Source of the DNA: CAYXLW01 sp964466055
GTDB lineage: Bacteria; Patescibacteriota; Gracilibacteria; GCA-2401425
Length of the DNA: 64,000 bases
Direction: 5' to 3'
Assembly (NCBI GenBank): GCA_964466055.1
Contig: CAYXLW010000001.1
Coordinates: 186,001 to 250,000 of the forward strand
Position numbers and translations under genes: made by a program. This document shows positions 25,986 through 34,250 of the stretch, piece after piece. How positions within the stretch are numbered: the first letter of the stretch is position 1; each line of letters begins with the position of its first letter. The notes beneath the pieces are model-generated. The model was given only the letters and a program-made list of their open reading frames with translations, had not been told where the DNA came from and did no database searches.

Positions 25986-27650
25986 ATGACTACATTTGAA
26001 GAAGTAGCTTTAAAACCTGCGATTTTGAAAGCTTTAAAAGATCTAAATTTTGAAAACCTTACGCCTATTCAGGATAAAGTTATCCCATATCTATTATCAT
26101 CAGATAAAGATCTAATTGCACTCGCTCAAACAGGAACAGGAAAAACTGCTGCTTTTAGTTTACCAATTATTCAACAGGTAGATGTTTCTTCTTATGATGT
26201 TCAGGCTATTATTCTTTGTCCTACTCGTGAACTCTGTATTCAGATTGCTGAAGATATTCGAAGATTTGTAACTTACCTTGATGGAGTTTTTGTAGTACCA
26301 GTTTATGGAGGAGAACGAATTGATAATCAAATTAAAGCACTAAGCAAAAAGCCTCAAATTATTGTGGGAACTCCTGGACGCACACTTGATTTAATTAATC
26401 GTAAAAGAATTAGAGTTGAATCTATTCGATGGTTTGTAATGGATGAAGCTGATGAAATGCTTAATATGGGCTTCAAAGATGAGTTGGATGCTATTTTAGA
26501 AAATATGCCAGATGATAAACAAACACTTCTTTTTTCGGCTACAATGCCTAAAAATGTAGAGTCAATTGCTAAAAAATACATGACTAATCCAGAAAGAATT
26601 TCTGCTAGTAAAGTTGATTCAGGCCCTGATATTGCTCATCAATATTATATGGTTCATGCTAAAGATCGTTATCAAGCTCTTCGCCGTATTGCAGATCTTA
26701 ATCCTGGTATTTATGGGATTATTTTTTGTCGCACTAAAATCGAAACAAAAGAAGTGGCAGATAAACTAATTCAAGATCATTATTCAGCTGAAGCAATTCA
26801 TGGGGACCTAACTCAAGACCAGCGTGATTTAACTATGGGGCGTTTTAGAAAGAAACGCATTCAACTTCTTGTTGCCACAGATGTAGCTGCTAGAGGAATT
26901 GATGTGAACGATCTAACTCATGTTGTTAACTACAATCTTCCTGAACAAATTGAGCCTTATGTTCATCGTAGTGGAAGAACCGGTCGTGCAGGGAGTAGCG
27001 GTATTTCTATTTCCATTATTCATATGAGAGAAATGCACAGAATTCGCGCAATCGAAAGAAGAATTGGAAAAACTTTTGAACAAAAACAAATTCCGCTTGG
27101 TAAAGAAATTTGCGAAAAACAGCTTTTTTATTTAGTTGAAAAAATCAGTAAAACTAAAGTTGATGAAGCACAAATAAAGCCTTATTTAGACACTGTTTAT
27201 AAACAACTAAAATCTCTTGATAGAGAAGATTTAATTAAACGTTTAATTTTTACTGAATTTAGTCGATTTCTTTCTTTTTATAAAGATGCTATTGATTTAA
27301 ATATTGCTGCAAAAGAAGGAGGAAGAGGTAGTGATAGAGGAATAAATAGGGGAAGAGGTGGAGATAGAGATAGCGGGCGTAACAATAGGACAAGAGGAGA
27401 TGTGAATTTTTCAAAATTTAAAATTGAAACTGGACGTATGGATAATTTAGATCCTAAAGGCTTGATAGGCTTAATTAATAGAGATCCTAAGCTGAAACGT
27501 GCAGAGGTTGGCAAAATTGAAATTCTTCAAGATTGTACTTATTTTGAAGTTGATAAAGAGTATGAAAGAGTTGTTTTAGAATCTTTTAAAAGGCTTAGAT
27601 TTAATGGACAACACATTTTAATAAAAGCTATGGGATCAAGATCTCGTTAG
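25986..27650 (+). CDS. DEAD-box RNA helicase with DbpA-type C-terminal domain
   Basis: The 554-residue product has all core motifs: Q motif with FENLTPIQ, motif I AQTGTGKT near 52, Ia PTRELCIQ, Ib TPGRTLD, motif II DEAD near 152, motif III SATMP, and HRSGRTGRAG in the second RecA fold. A dimerisation-like stretch, an RGG/GR-rich linker (about 438-465) and a final DbpA RNA-binding domain (about 480-554, with KAEVGKIEI-like RAEVGKIEIL) follow. This layout is that of CsdA/DeaD, acting in ribosome assembly and cold adaptation. It lies between lepA and typA. Confidence 0.93.
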   Translation: MTTFEEVALKPAILKALKDLNFENLTPIQDKVIPYLLSSDKDLIALAQTGTGKTAAFSLPIIQQVDVSSYDVQAIILCPTRELCIQIAEDIRRFVTYLDGVFVVPVYGGERIDNQIKALSKKPQIIVGTPGRTLDLINRKRIRVESIRWFVMDEADEMLNMGFKDELDAILENMPDDKQTLLFSATMPKNVESIAKKYMTNPERISASKVDSGPDIAHQYYMVHAKDRYQALRRIADLNPGIYGIIFCRTKIETKEVADKLIQDHYSAEAIHGDLTQDQRDLTMGRFRKKRIQLLVATDVAARGIDVNDLTHVVNYNLPEQIEPYVHRSGRTGRAGSSGISISIIHMREMHRIRAIERRIGKTFEQKQIPLGKEICEKQLFYLVEKISKTKVDEAQIKPYLDTVYKQLKSLDREDLIKRLIFTEFSRFLSFYKDAIDLNIAAKEGGRGSDRGINRGRGGDRDSGRNNRTRGDVNFSKFKIETGRMDNLDPKGLIGLINRDPKLKRAEVGKIEILQDCTYFEVDKEYERVVLESFKRLRFNGQHILIKAMGSRSR

Positions 27651-27664
27651 TTAATGGAGCTTAC

Positions 27665-27742
27665 GAGGTTTAACCTTGAATGCGAAAAGAAAAATGATGC
27701 ATTCTTATCTTAAAAGAAAAGCTTAAATTAAGGTTAAACCTC
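27665..27742 (+). repeat. Large nested inverted repeat between the helicase gene and typA
   Basis: GAGGTTTAACCTT (27665-27677) and AAGGTTAAACCTC (27730-27742) are perfect 13-bp arms. Directly inside, GAATGC (27678) and GCATTC (27699) form a second stem. No T-run follows, so it is not a standard terminator. It may be a structured 5' leader of typA or a small palindromic element. Confidence 0.6.
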
Positions 27743-27792
27743 TTATGTGATTATCTAAATATATTATATTAAAAACTAAATTAAAATTTAAA

Positions 27793-29595
27793 ATGGAAAT
27801 TCGAAATATTGCTATTATTGCTCATGTTGATCATGGTAAAACAACATTAGTAGATTCTTTGTTAAAAGCAGGTGGAGCATTCAACTCTCATGAAATAGTT
27901 GATACATGTGTGATGGATACTGATGCTCAAGAAAGAGAGAGAGGTATTACTATTTATGCAAAAAATGCTGCTATTACTTATAAAGGAACAAAGATTAATA
28001 TTGTTGATACTCCAGGTCATGCTGATTTTGGATCAGAGGTAGAGAGAGTTTTACGAACAGTAGATGCAACAGTTCTTTTGGTAGATGCTTATGAAGGTCC
28101 TATGCCACAGACTAAATTTGTTCTATCTAAATCTCTAGCTCTTGGATTACCTGTTCTGGTTGTAATTAATAAAATTGATAAACCTTCTGCAAGACCAGAT
28201 AAAGTAGTTGATTTAACTTTTGATTTATTTGGGAATCTTGGAGCTTCTAATGAACAATTGGATTTTCCTTATATCTATACAATTGCACGTGCTGGGATTG
28301 CAATCCGTAATTTAAATGATCCTCATAAGGATATTACTCCTTTCTTAGATTTTATTTTGGAAAATGTCCCAGTAGCAAAAATGGACACTAAGAAAGATTT
28401 CAGAATGCAACCAGCAACACTTTCTTATGATAATTTTTTAGGAAGAATGGCAGTTGGTCGTGTTTATGAAGGTAAAGTTAAAGCAGGTCAAATGGTAACG
28501 GTTCTTAACCCAAGTGGTGAAAAACGTTCAGCACGATTAAGTAAAGTTTTCACATTTCAAGGGATGAATAGGATTGAAGTCCCAGAAGTAGAAGCTGGAG
28601 ATATTGTTGCTGTTGCTGGTATTTCCGATATTTATGTAGGAGAAACAATTACAAATAATCCTGATGTTGATCCTCTTCCTGCAATTAAAGTTGATCCGCC
28701 TGCACTTGCAATGGATTTTATGGTTAATACCTCTCCTTTTGCAGGACGAGAGGGAAAACTTTTAACAAGTCGTAATATCCGAGAACGTCTTTTAAAAGAA
28801 TTAGAAACAAATGTTGGTTTACGCGTTGAAATGATGAATAATTCAGATTCATTTAAAGTTTATGGTCGAGGAGAAATGCATCTTTCAGTTTTAATTGAAA
28901 ATATGCGTCGAGAAGGTTTTGAACTTCAGGTTTCGCAACCACAGGTTGTTTTACAGGAAATTGACGGTATTTCTTCTGAGCCAATTGAACAAGTAGTAGT
29001 AAATGTGCCAGATGATATGGCTGGAAAAATCATTGAAGTTCTTTCGTCTAGAAAAGGGGTTATGAAAAATATGTCTAATGAAAGTGGGAATACAATTATG
29101 GAATTTGAAATTCCTACACGAGGATTACTTGGATTCCGCTCGACTTTTGTTGTTTTAACAAAAGGAGAAGGGACACTTTATCATTCTTTTAGTCATTTTG
29201 CTCCGCATTGTGGGAAGATTGAAAAACGTTCAGTTGGATCATTAATTTCAGGAGTAAGTGGAGTAACAACTGCTTATTCATTATGGAATCTTCAAGAGCG
29301 TGGACCTATTTTTATTCATCCAGTCACGGAAGTATACGAAGGGATGATTATTGGAGAGCATAATCAAGGAACAGATTTAGTGGTTAACCCAATCAAAGGG
29401 AAAAAGCTTACAAACGTTCGTGCATCAGGTTCTGATGAAGCAATTAATTTGACTCCTCCTGTGGAGGTTGAGCTTGAAAAGGCTCTTGAATATATTCAGG
29501 ATGATGAATACGTTGAAGTTACTCCTAAGAGTATTCGTTTACGTAAAAGGTATTTAACAGATAATGACAGAAGGAAACAGAGGAGAGCTGATTAG
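27793..29595 (+). CDS. typA: Ribosome-associated GTPase TypA/BipA
   Basis: TypA is a translational GTPase that helps assemble the large ribosomal subunit, notably in cold or stress. The 600-residue product has G1 AHVDHGKTTLVDSLL near residue 10, QERERGITI (switch I), G3 DTPGHADFG near 73, G4 NKIDKP near 126 and the family C-terminal domain with FVVLTKGEGTLYHSF near 450 and the basic end RLRKRYLTDNDRRKQRR. Length is normal. A terminator follows 25 bp after the stop. Confidence 0.97.
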   Translation: MEIRNIAIIAHVDHGKTTLVDSLLKAGGAFNSHEIVDTCVMDTDAQERERGITIYAKNAAITYKGTKINIVDTPGHADFGSEVERVLRTVDATVLLVDAYEGPMPQTKFVLSKSLALGLPVLVVINKIDKPSARPDKVVDLTFDLFGNLGASNEQLDFPYIYTIARAGIAIRNLNDPHKDITPFLDFILENVPVAKMDTKKDFRMQPATLSYDNFLGRMAVGRVYEGKVKAGQMVTVLNPSGEKRSARLSKVFTFQGMNRIEVPEVEAGDIVAVAGISDIYVGETITNNPDVDPLPAIKVDPPALAMDFMVNTSPFAGREGKLLTSRNIRERLLKELETNVGLRVEMMNNSDSFKVYGRGEMHLSVLIENMRREGFELQVSQPQVVLQEIDGISSEPIEQVVVNVPDDMAGKIIEVLSSRKGVMKNMSNESGNTIMEFEIPTRGLLGFRSTFVVLTKGEGTLYHSFSHFAPHCGKIEKRSVGSLISGVSGVTTAYSLWNLQERGPIFIHPVTEVYEGMIIGEHNQGTDLVVNPIKGKKLTNVRASGSDEAINLTPPVEVELEKALEYIQDDEYVEVTPKSIRLRKRYLTDNDRRKQRRAD

Positions 29596-29619
29596 TTTAA
29601 TATTAAGTATATAAAAAAA

Positions 29620-29648
29620 ACATCTATTTAGATGTATATTTTATTTTT
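29620..29648 (+). terminator. Intrinsic terminator after typA
   Basis: ACATCTA and TAGATGT form a perfect 7-bp stem, followed by a T-rich stretch (TATTTTATTTTTTTT). A second small hairpin, CGCTT/AAGCG with an AATA loop, lies at about 29691. Confidence 0.65.
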
Positions 29649-29762
29649 TTTAGAAGTTGAGTGGTTTTAAATAGCTTTCTACTGATTATACAAATTTCTA
29701 CAAAAAGATCGCTTAATAAAGCGGTTTAAATAGGAGTGGTACAGCAGTATGGGGGTTTTTCT

Positions 29763-29898
29763 AATTGAATATTCTTTATGAACTATGTAAAGAAGTGTTT
29801 GGAATGCTCGAGAAAAGAACTTCTAGTTTGTTGAGATTTGCTTAATAAAAAATTTGACATAGACATTTATTTATGTGAAAATCATGTCTAAATAAAAC
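29763..29898 (+). repeat. 136-bp shared leader, copy 1 (before the 760-residue gene)
   Basis: This segment and 32246-32381 have exactly the same length and differ at only about ten positions, most of them clustered in one 10-bp patch. Inside, TTGACA at 29854 is followed after 17 bp by TGT-GAAAAT, an extended -10 form, and AGACAT/ATGTCT form an inverted repeat around it. AGAAG/CTTCT arms lie further upstream. It ends 5 bp before the start codon, so it looks like a duplicated promoter and control region. Confidence 0.75.
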
Positions 29899-29902
29899 TT
29901 AT

Positions 29903-32185
29903 ATGTCAACAATAGATATCCAATCAAAAAAAGAACTAGATGCATTATTTGCAAAAACAGAAGAAGCTCTTAATTCCCCAGTATTTTTAAGTAAAAAATT
30001 AGATGAACTATTGTCGGAAAAAACAATAGAATTTATAAGAAAGTTTACAGGGGTAAAAATTGAGCAACTATGCCCTGAAATTGTAGGTCGGATTAAAGAA
30101 AAAATAGAAGAAAAAGATATTGAAAAATTTGTAGATTTTTTAGGAAAAATTGAAGAAGCTAAAAAGAGTGATATAACAGAAAGTGTATTAGAAGCTTTAT
30201 TCAATGAAGCTAAAGATAAGTTCTATGGTATTGATTCAGAGCAATGTAAAAAAGATGAAGAAAAAAGATTTTTTACTGACTATGCTCGTGTTGGTAATTT
30301 AGCAATTGTAGCTCTATTCTTAGATAATTTTGATAAACAAATAGTTTTTGATACATTGCTTATAAAAGAAGAGCCAGAAAAACCAGCTTTTTTTGATGGA
30401 TTAGAAGAAGGAAACATTGATAGAAATATAGGACTAGGGGTTTTAGGAACTTTTTCTAAGGAAGAAGTTGAAGCTATGGGGACTCCAAGAATGAACTATG
30501 GAGCATTAAATAATAAGGATGAGAAATATGAATTTTGGTCATTAAAGCCAGAGCTTAATGATTATTATAAAGAACCAGAATGGGAAAAAGTATTTGATCA
30601 AGCTTTTAGTGAGCCAATTGAAAAGAAACCTAATAGTTCTTGGGAAAAAATTGAAGATAAAGTTCCAACTCCTTTAATGATAAGGGCGCATAAAGCTAAA
30701 TATATTTTAAATTATAAGCAAAATAGTGGTAAAGGAGATATATTATCTCTAATTTCTGCAGAAACAACAGAGCACCATTTCAATCTTTTTGATTCCAAAT
30801 ATCAAGATCATAAAGCTCAAGATACGATTACAGAAGATTTATATTTACGACCTTTAAATAGGATAGTTGATGATGATCAGATGCTAGAATATATAAAAAC
30901 CATAAGAGAATTTCGTCGTCAACGTGCTATATATCTACGTACTTATCCTGCAATGTATACTAAAGATTTAAGATATGTTCAAGGTAGTGGATTTAATAAA
31001 ATTGCTCCTGTGCAAGATGTTCTTGTAAGAACTAATGATGAAATTAGGCATCATGCTAAAAAATGGCTTTGGGAGAGGAGTGATGAATATAGACAAAATT
31101 TAATAGAACAACATCCTGAAATAGAAAAATACTATGACCTAATAGATATGGATAATGAAACAGATAAAAATGTAAATGAAGTTTTGATGTTTTTATTAGG
31201 TTGGGGGTACGTTGAAAGAAAAACTGAAGCTAAATTGAATTCACCTGAACAAATTGAAAGATACCCATTTTTTGTTGATAAGAATGGCAAATTTTATATT
31301 TCAAAAAGTTATAGAATGCGTGGAGTTGGAAATAGAAATTTTTACCCAAAAGAAAGATTTGCATATTTACTTGGTAAAAATCATAACTACGTTGAAATAT
31401 TACAACCAAAATTAGAAGAAGCTCCACTGTTATATGATGAAAAAAAGTATAATTTAGATTTAGGAGGACCATACCTATCTTATCTTACTATAAATCATGA
31501 ACATGATTTTAATGAAGCTCCGTTAGAAAATACTCCTAATCTTATTACCGATATTAAAATTATAAGATCATGGCTTCTTGTATGGGATATAGCCTTAAGA
31601 AATAATGATGCAAAATTCCCAAATGTATCGTTTGTGGAGTTAGAAATTCCAGGGGAAAAAACTAGACATACTATTCTTAAAATTGATCCAGATTTTGAAA
31701 TAGATGAACAAAATTTAGAAATAATAGCTGGTTACTTTGGATATTCTTTTGCATCAAAATATATTGATTCTAGGTATCGTTACTATTCTTTAGATAAAGA
31801 TTCTTTTGATATAAGAAATTATGATTTAAAAGCTTTTAAAGAAGCGATTGAATTTATAAAAAGTATGAGAGGACCTAAAATGGACGATATTGCTGGAGAT
31901 GCACAATTACCTACTCATAGTCCTAAGTTTGGACTTATTGTAGGTGATCAAGTATTTACAAAAAAAGAAATTTGTAAATTATTAGAACAAACAATATGCA
32001 GAATAGAAGAAGATGCTATTCGTATGTTAGCATTGATGGTAGGAATTCCTTTAAAAGATATGGAAAAAATCCATATGAGATGGGATAGATATGATTTGAT
32101 TGATGTGTATGATAAGGAAAATGTTGTAAAACAAAGAGCCAAAGAACTTATGGTACATATGGAGAAAATGGCTACTGATAACTAA
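29903..32185 (+). CDS. Large hypothetical protein (760 residues)
   Basis: I do not recognise this protein. It is acidic, rich in Asp, Glu, Lys and Tyr, with no signal peptide or membrane segment. The first 120 residues are helical (KEELDALFAKTEEALNS-like), the middle is alpha/beta with many aromatic residues, and the end (about 690-755) is helical with LLEQTICRIEEDAIRMLALM. Codon use and GC match the neighbours, so recent transfer is not indicated. The transcript would start only a few bases before the ATG if the promoter in the shared leader is used. A gene with an equivalent leader follows. Confidence 0.6.
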   Translation: MSTIDIQSKKELDALFAKTEEALNSPVFLSKKLDELLSEKTIEFIRKFTGVKIEQLCPEIVGRIKEKIEEKDIEKFVDFLGKIEEAKKSDITESVLEALFNEAKDKFYGIDSEQCKKDEEKRFFTDYARVGNLAIVALFLDNFDKQIVFDTLLIKEEPEKPAFFDGLEEGNIDRNIGLGVLGTFSKEEVEAMGTPRMNYGALNNKDEKYEFWSLKPELNDYYKEPEWEKVFDQAFSEPIEKKPNSSWEKIEDKVPTPLMIRAHKAKYILNYKQNSGKGDILSLISAETTEHHFNLFDSKYQDHKAQDTITEDLYLRPLNRIVDDDQMLEYIKTIREFRRQRAIYLRTYPAMYTKDLRYVQGSGFNKIAPVQDVLVRTNDEIRHHAKKWLWERSDEYRQNLIEQHPEIEKYYDLIDMDNETDKNVNEVLMFLLGWGYVERKTEAKLNSPEQIERYPFFVDKNGKFYISKSYRMRGVGNRNFYPKERFAYLLGKNHNYVEILQPKLEEAPLLYDEKKYNLDLGGPYLSYLTINHEHDFNEAPLENTPNLITDIKIIRSWLLVWDIALRNNDAKFPNVSFVELEIPGEKTRHTILKIDPDFEIDEQNLEIIAGYFGYSFASKYIDSRYRYYSLDKDSFDIRNYDLKAFKEAIEFIKSMRGPKMDDIAGDAQLPTHSPKFGLIVGDQVFTKKEICKLLEQTICRIEEDAIRMLALMVGIPLKDMEKIHMRWDRYDLIDVYDKENVVKQRAKELMVHMEKMATDN

Positions 32186-32245
32186 AATATATACCTTTTA
32201 AAAGGTTAATTATATATCTTGGTACAACAATTTGGTTATTTTCCG

Positions 32246-32381
32246 AATTGAATATTCTTTATGAATTATGTAAAGAAGTGTTTGAAAGACTGGAGAAAAG
32301 AACTTCTAGTTTGTTGAGATTTGCTTAATAAAAAATTTGACATAGATATTTATTTATGTGAAAATCATGTCTAAATAAAAC
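32246..32381 (+). repeat. 136-bp shared leader, copy 2 (before the 264-residue gene)
   Basis: Second copy of the segment at 29763-29898, same orientation and length. The TTGACA and GAAAAT boxes are unchanged; the AGACAT arm has become AGATAT. Here it ends 28 bp before the start codon. Confidence 0.75.
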
Positions 32382-32409
32382 GGGTAGATTTATTTTTATT
32401 AAAAACATA

Positions 32410-33204
32410 ATGAATAAACTTGAATTACAAGAAGGTTATAGCAGAGTGAAAGAGCAATATGAAAAAAGCCCTGAAGATTTTAATATATTTGAAACGAATA
32501 TAGAAGGAATTAGAATAAGCATTCAAAATACATATGAAAATGATCCCTGTATATCTCGATTAAAAATAATTGCATGGGCTCGTGCAGACAAGGTAAATCA
32601 AAAGCTATATCCAATATCATTTTTAATTCCTACATTAAATTTTGAAATTGACCCAAAATATGCATCAATAAAAAAAATAGTAGATAATAAAAAGTTCCTA
32701 AATATAGATAATTCCAACTTAGTTCCTAGAGTAAGGAGAATAGAAGGTAAAGAGTTTTTACCCATAGCTGCAATATCACAACAGGAAGAAGAACGATATA
32801 GAAAGCATCTTTTCTTGTGGAGCCATATAGACTATGCACAGAACCAAGAAATAATGCAGCTACTTTTTAATATCAGAGAATATCTAGAAGGGGTTTTTCC
32901 TACGAATTATACAAGAAATTTTTTTGATATTGATTTTTTAATTAAACAAAAATATGAAATTAAAAAAAGGTTAGATTTTAGTTTTGCACCTGATACCACA
33001 TATGATTTCAGCATAGATGACATTGAAGATTTTGAGGTAGCATTAAAAGAATATTATAATGGTTATATAAATAAACTATTAGAAGATATTGAAAGAACAA
33101 ATGAAGAAATAATTGAAAAAGTAAATTCAAGAGATGTTGAAATATATCAAACTAATCCAGATGATGACATTTTTTTAATACTTAATAAAGCACCCAACGC
33201 ATAA
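32410..33204 (+). CDS. Hypothetical protein (264 residues)
   Basis: The product is a soluble, acidic protein with no signal peptide. An N-terminal alpha/beta part contains GIRISIQNTYENDPCISRLK; a long helical C-terminal part ends in NKLLEDIERTNEEIIEKV. I do not recognise the family and see no clear similarity to the 760-residue product upstream, although both share the same 136-bp control region. Joint regulation of two dissimilar proteins is implied. tRNA-Arg follows on the other strand. Confidence 0.55.
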   Translation: MNKLELQEGYSRVKEQYEKSPEDFNIFETNIEGIRISIQNTYENDPCISRLKIIAWARADKVNQKLYPISFLIPTLNFEIDPKYASIKKIVDNKKFLNIDNSNLVPRVRRIEGKEFLPIAAISQQEEERYRKHLFLWSHIDYAQNQEIMQLLFNIREYLEGVFPTNYTRNFFDIDFLIKQKYEIKKRLDFSFAPDTTYDFSIDDIEDFEVALKEYYNGYINKLLEDIERTNEEIIEKVNSRDVEIYQTNPDDDIFLILNKAPNA

Positions 33205-33287
33205 TATTGTACAAATTCTTGTCCTATTATTTTTTGTATGCGATAGTTTGAAAAGCCTTAAATGTTTTATGTGAATTATTTAACATT

Positions 33288-33362
33288 TGGTACACCCAAC
33301 AGGACTCGAACCTGTAGCCTTTGCCTTAGAAGGGCACTGCTCTACCATTGAGCTATGAGTGC
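33288..33362 (-). tRNA. tRNA-Arg (anticodon TCT)
   Basis: On the minus strand the 75 bases begin with the acceptor arm GCACTCA and end with TGGGTGT, an A and an encoded CCA. The anticodon loop CTTCTAA gives TCT (Arg, AGA codons, which dominate in this AT-rich genome). D-loop AGCTCAATGGTAGAGC and T-arm AGGTTCGAGTCCT are standard. The first acceptor pair is G-U. Confidence 0.95.
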
Positions 33363-33427
33363 ACAAAAACAAAGCCAAGGAACTGTAAACAATTTCTTAG
33401 CTTCGTTCAATACAAAATTCCAGGTTG

Positions 33428-33667
33428 TTATTCAAGAACTGCGTCAGCTGGATCAACTGCTTCAGGTTCTTCCATAACAGGCTCTTCAGATTCAACAACA
33501 GGTTCTTCAACTTCAACAACAACAGGTTCTTCAACTTCAACAACAACAGGTTCTTCAGTTTCCATTGGTGGAGTTGTAGTAGCTGTATCTGTTGATTCAG
33601 GAGCAGTAAAGCATCCTGCAAGCACAAGAAGAGCAAAAAGAGAAAGGATCGAAGTGAGTTTTTTCAT
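33428..33667 (-). CDS. Small repetitive lipoprotein
   Basis: The 79-residue product has a standard lipoprotein signal (MKKLTSILSLFALLVLAGC, lipid cysteine 19). The mature part is an extended, strongly acidic Glu/Val/Pro-rich tail with repeated units EEPVVVEV (twice) and EEPVVESEEPVMEEPE. It is likely an unstructured surface tether or spacer. The DNA of the repeats is a 24-bp tandem duplication around GGTTCTTCAACTTC on the plus strand, so repeat number may vary between strains. It lies just after tRNA-Arg on the same strand side. Confidence 0.7.
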   Translation of the reverse strand: MKKLTSILSLFALLVLAGCFTAPESTDTATTTPPMETEEPVVVEVEEPVVVEVEEPVVESEEPVMEEPEAVDPADAVLE

Positions 33668-33825
33668 TTGTTTTATAGGTTAAAAAATAAAATGCTCGGC
33701 AGGAAATATGAATGAATACTGCTTGAAAATCAAGATTAATTTTAAATTTTGTATATTTTTTTTATTCATGAGTTGTAAATTATTCTTTTTTTGTTTTAAA
33801 ATCGTTTTGAATTAATATAAAAGAG

Positions 33826-34113
33826 ATGCTAAAAGAATTAAAAGAATACATTTTTAGTAAATCAGAAAATATAGTTTATATAAAATTAAGGGTTATCCCA
33901 AAAAGTAATAAAACAGAAATTGTAAGTTTTTTAGAAGATGAATCATGGAAGATAAAAGTTAAAGCTGTTCCTGAAAAAGGTAAAGCTAATAAAGAAATTG
34001 AAAGTTTTTTACTAAAAAATTTGAATGTTGAGAAAGTAGAGATATGCTCAGGTGCAAAAGATAGAATAAAACTTATACGCATAGAGAAAATGTTTAATAA
34101 GATCAGATTGTAA
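33826..34113 (+). CDS. DUF167 (YggU-like) protein
   Basis: The 95-residue product matches the UPF0235/DUF167 family: IKLRVIPKSNKTEIV near residue 19, WKIKVKAVPEKGKANKEI near 45 and VEICSGAKDRIKLIRI near 71. The family is a small alpha/beta fold of unknown function, often near pyrroline reductase or yggT genes, neither of which is here. TAATAT lies 7 bp before the ATG, so the mRNA may be leaderless. uvrA follows in the same direction. Confidence 0.85.
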   Translation: MLKELKEYIFSKSENIVYIKLRVIPKSNKTEIVSFLEDESWKIKVKAVPEKGKANKEIESFLLKNLNVEKVEICSGAKDRIKLIRIEKMFNKIRL

Positions 34114-34250
34114 ATTGTTGCTTTCTTTTTAAAAACCATAAAAACTTGCATTCAATTTAAAAAATGATATTATCATCTAGTAAGTTTAGATCAGATTCTA
34201 AGCTTTTTTTGTACAAAAATTTATTTTTTAAGAGAATTATAATAAAAAAA

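Noticed and set aside
33348..33683. Long Ser/Thr/Gly-rich and Leu/Lys-rich frames opposite or shifted to the small lipoprotein
   Set aside because: They arise from the 24-bp repeats read in other frames and one overlaps tRNA-Arg; only the frame with the lipoprotein signal is credible.
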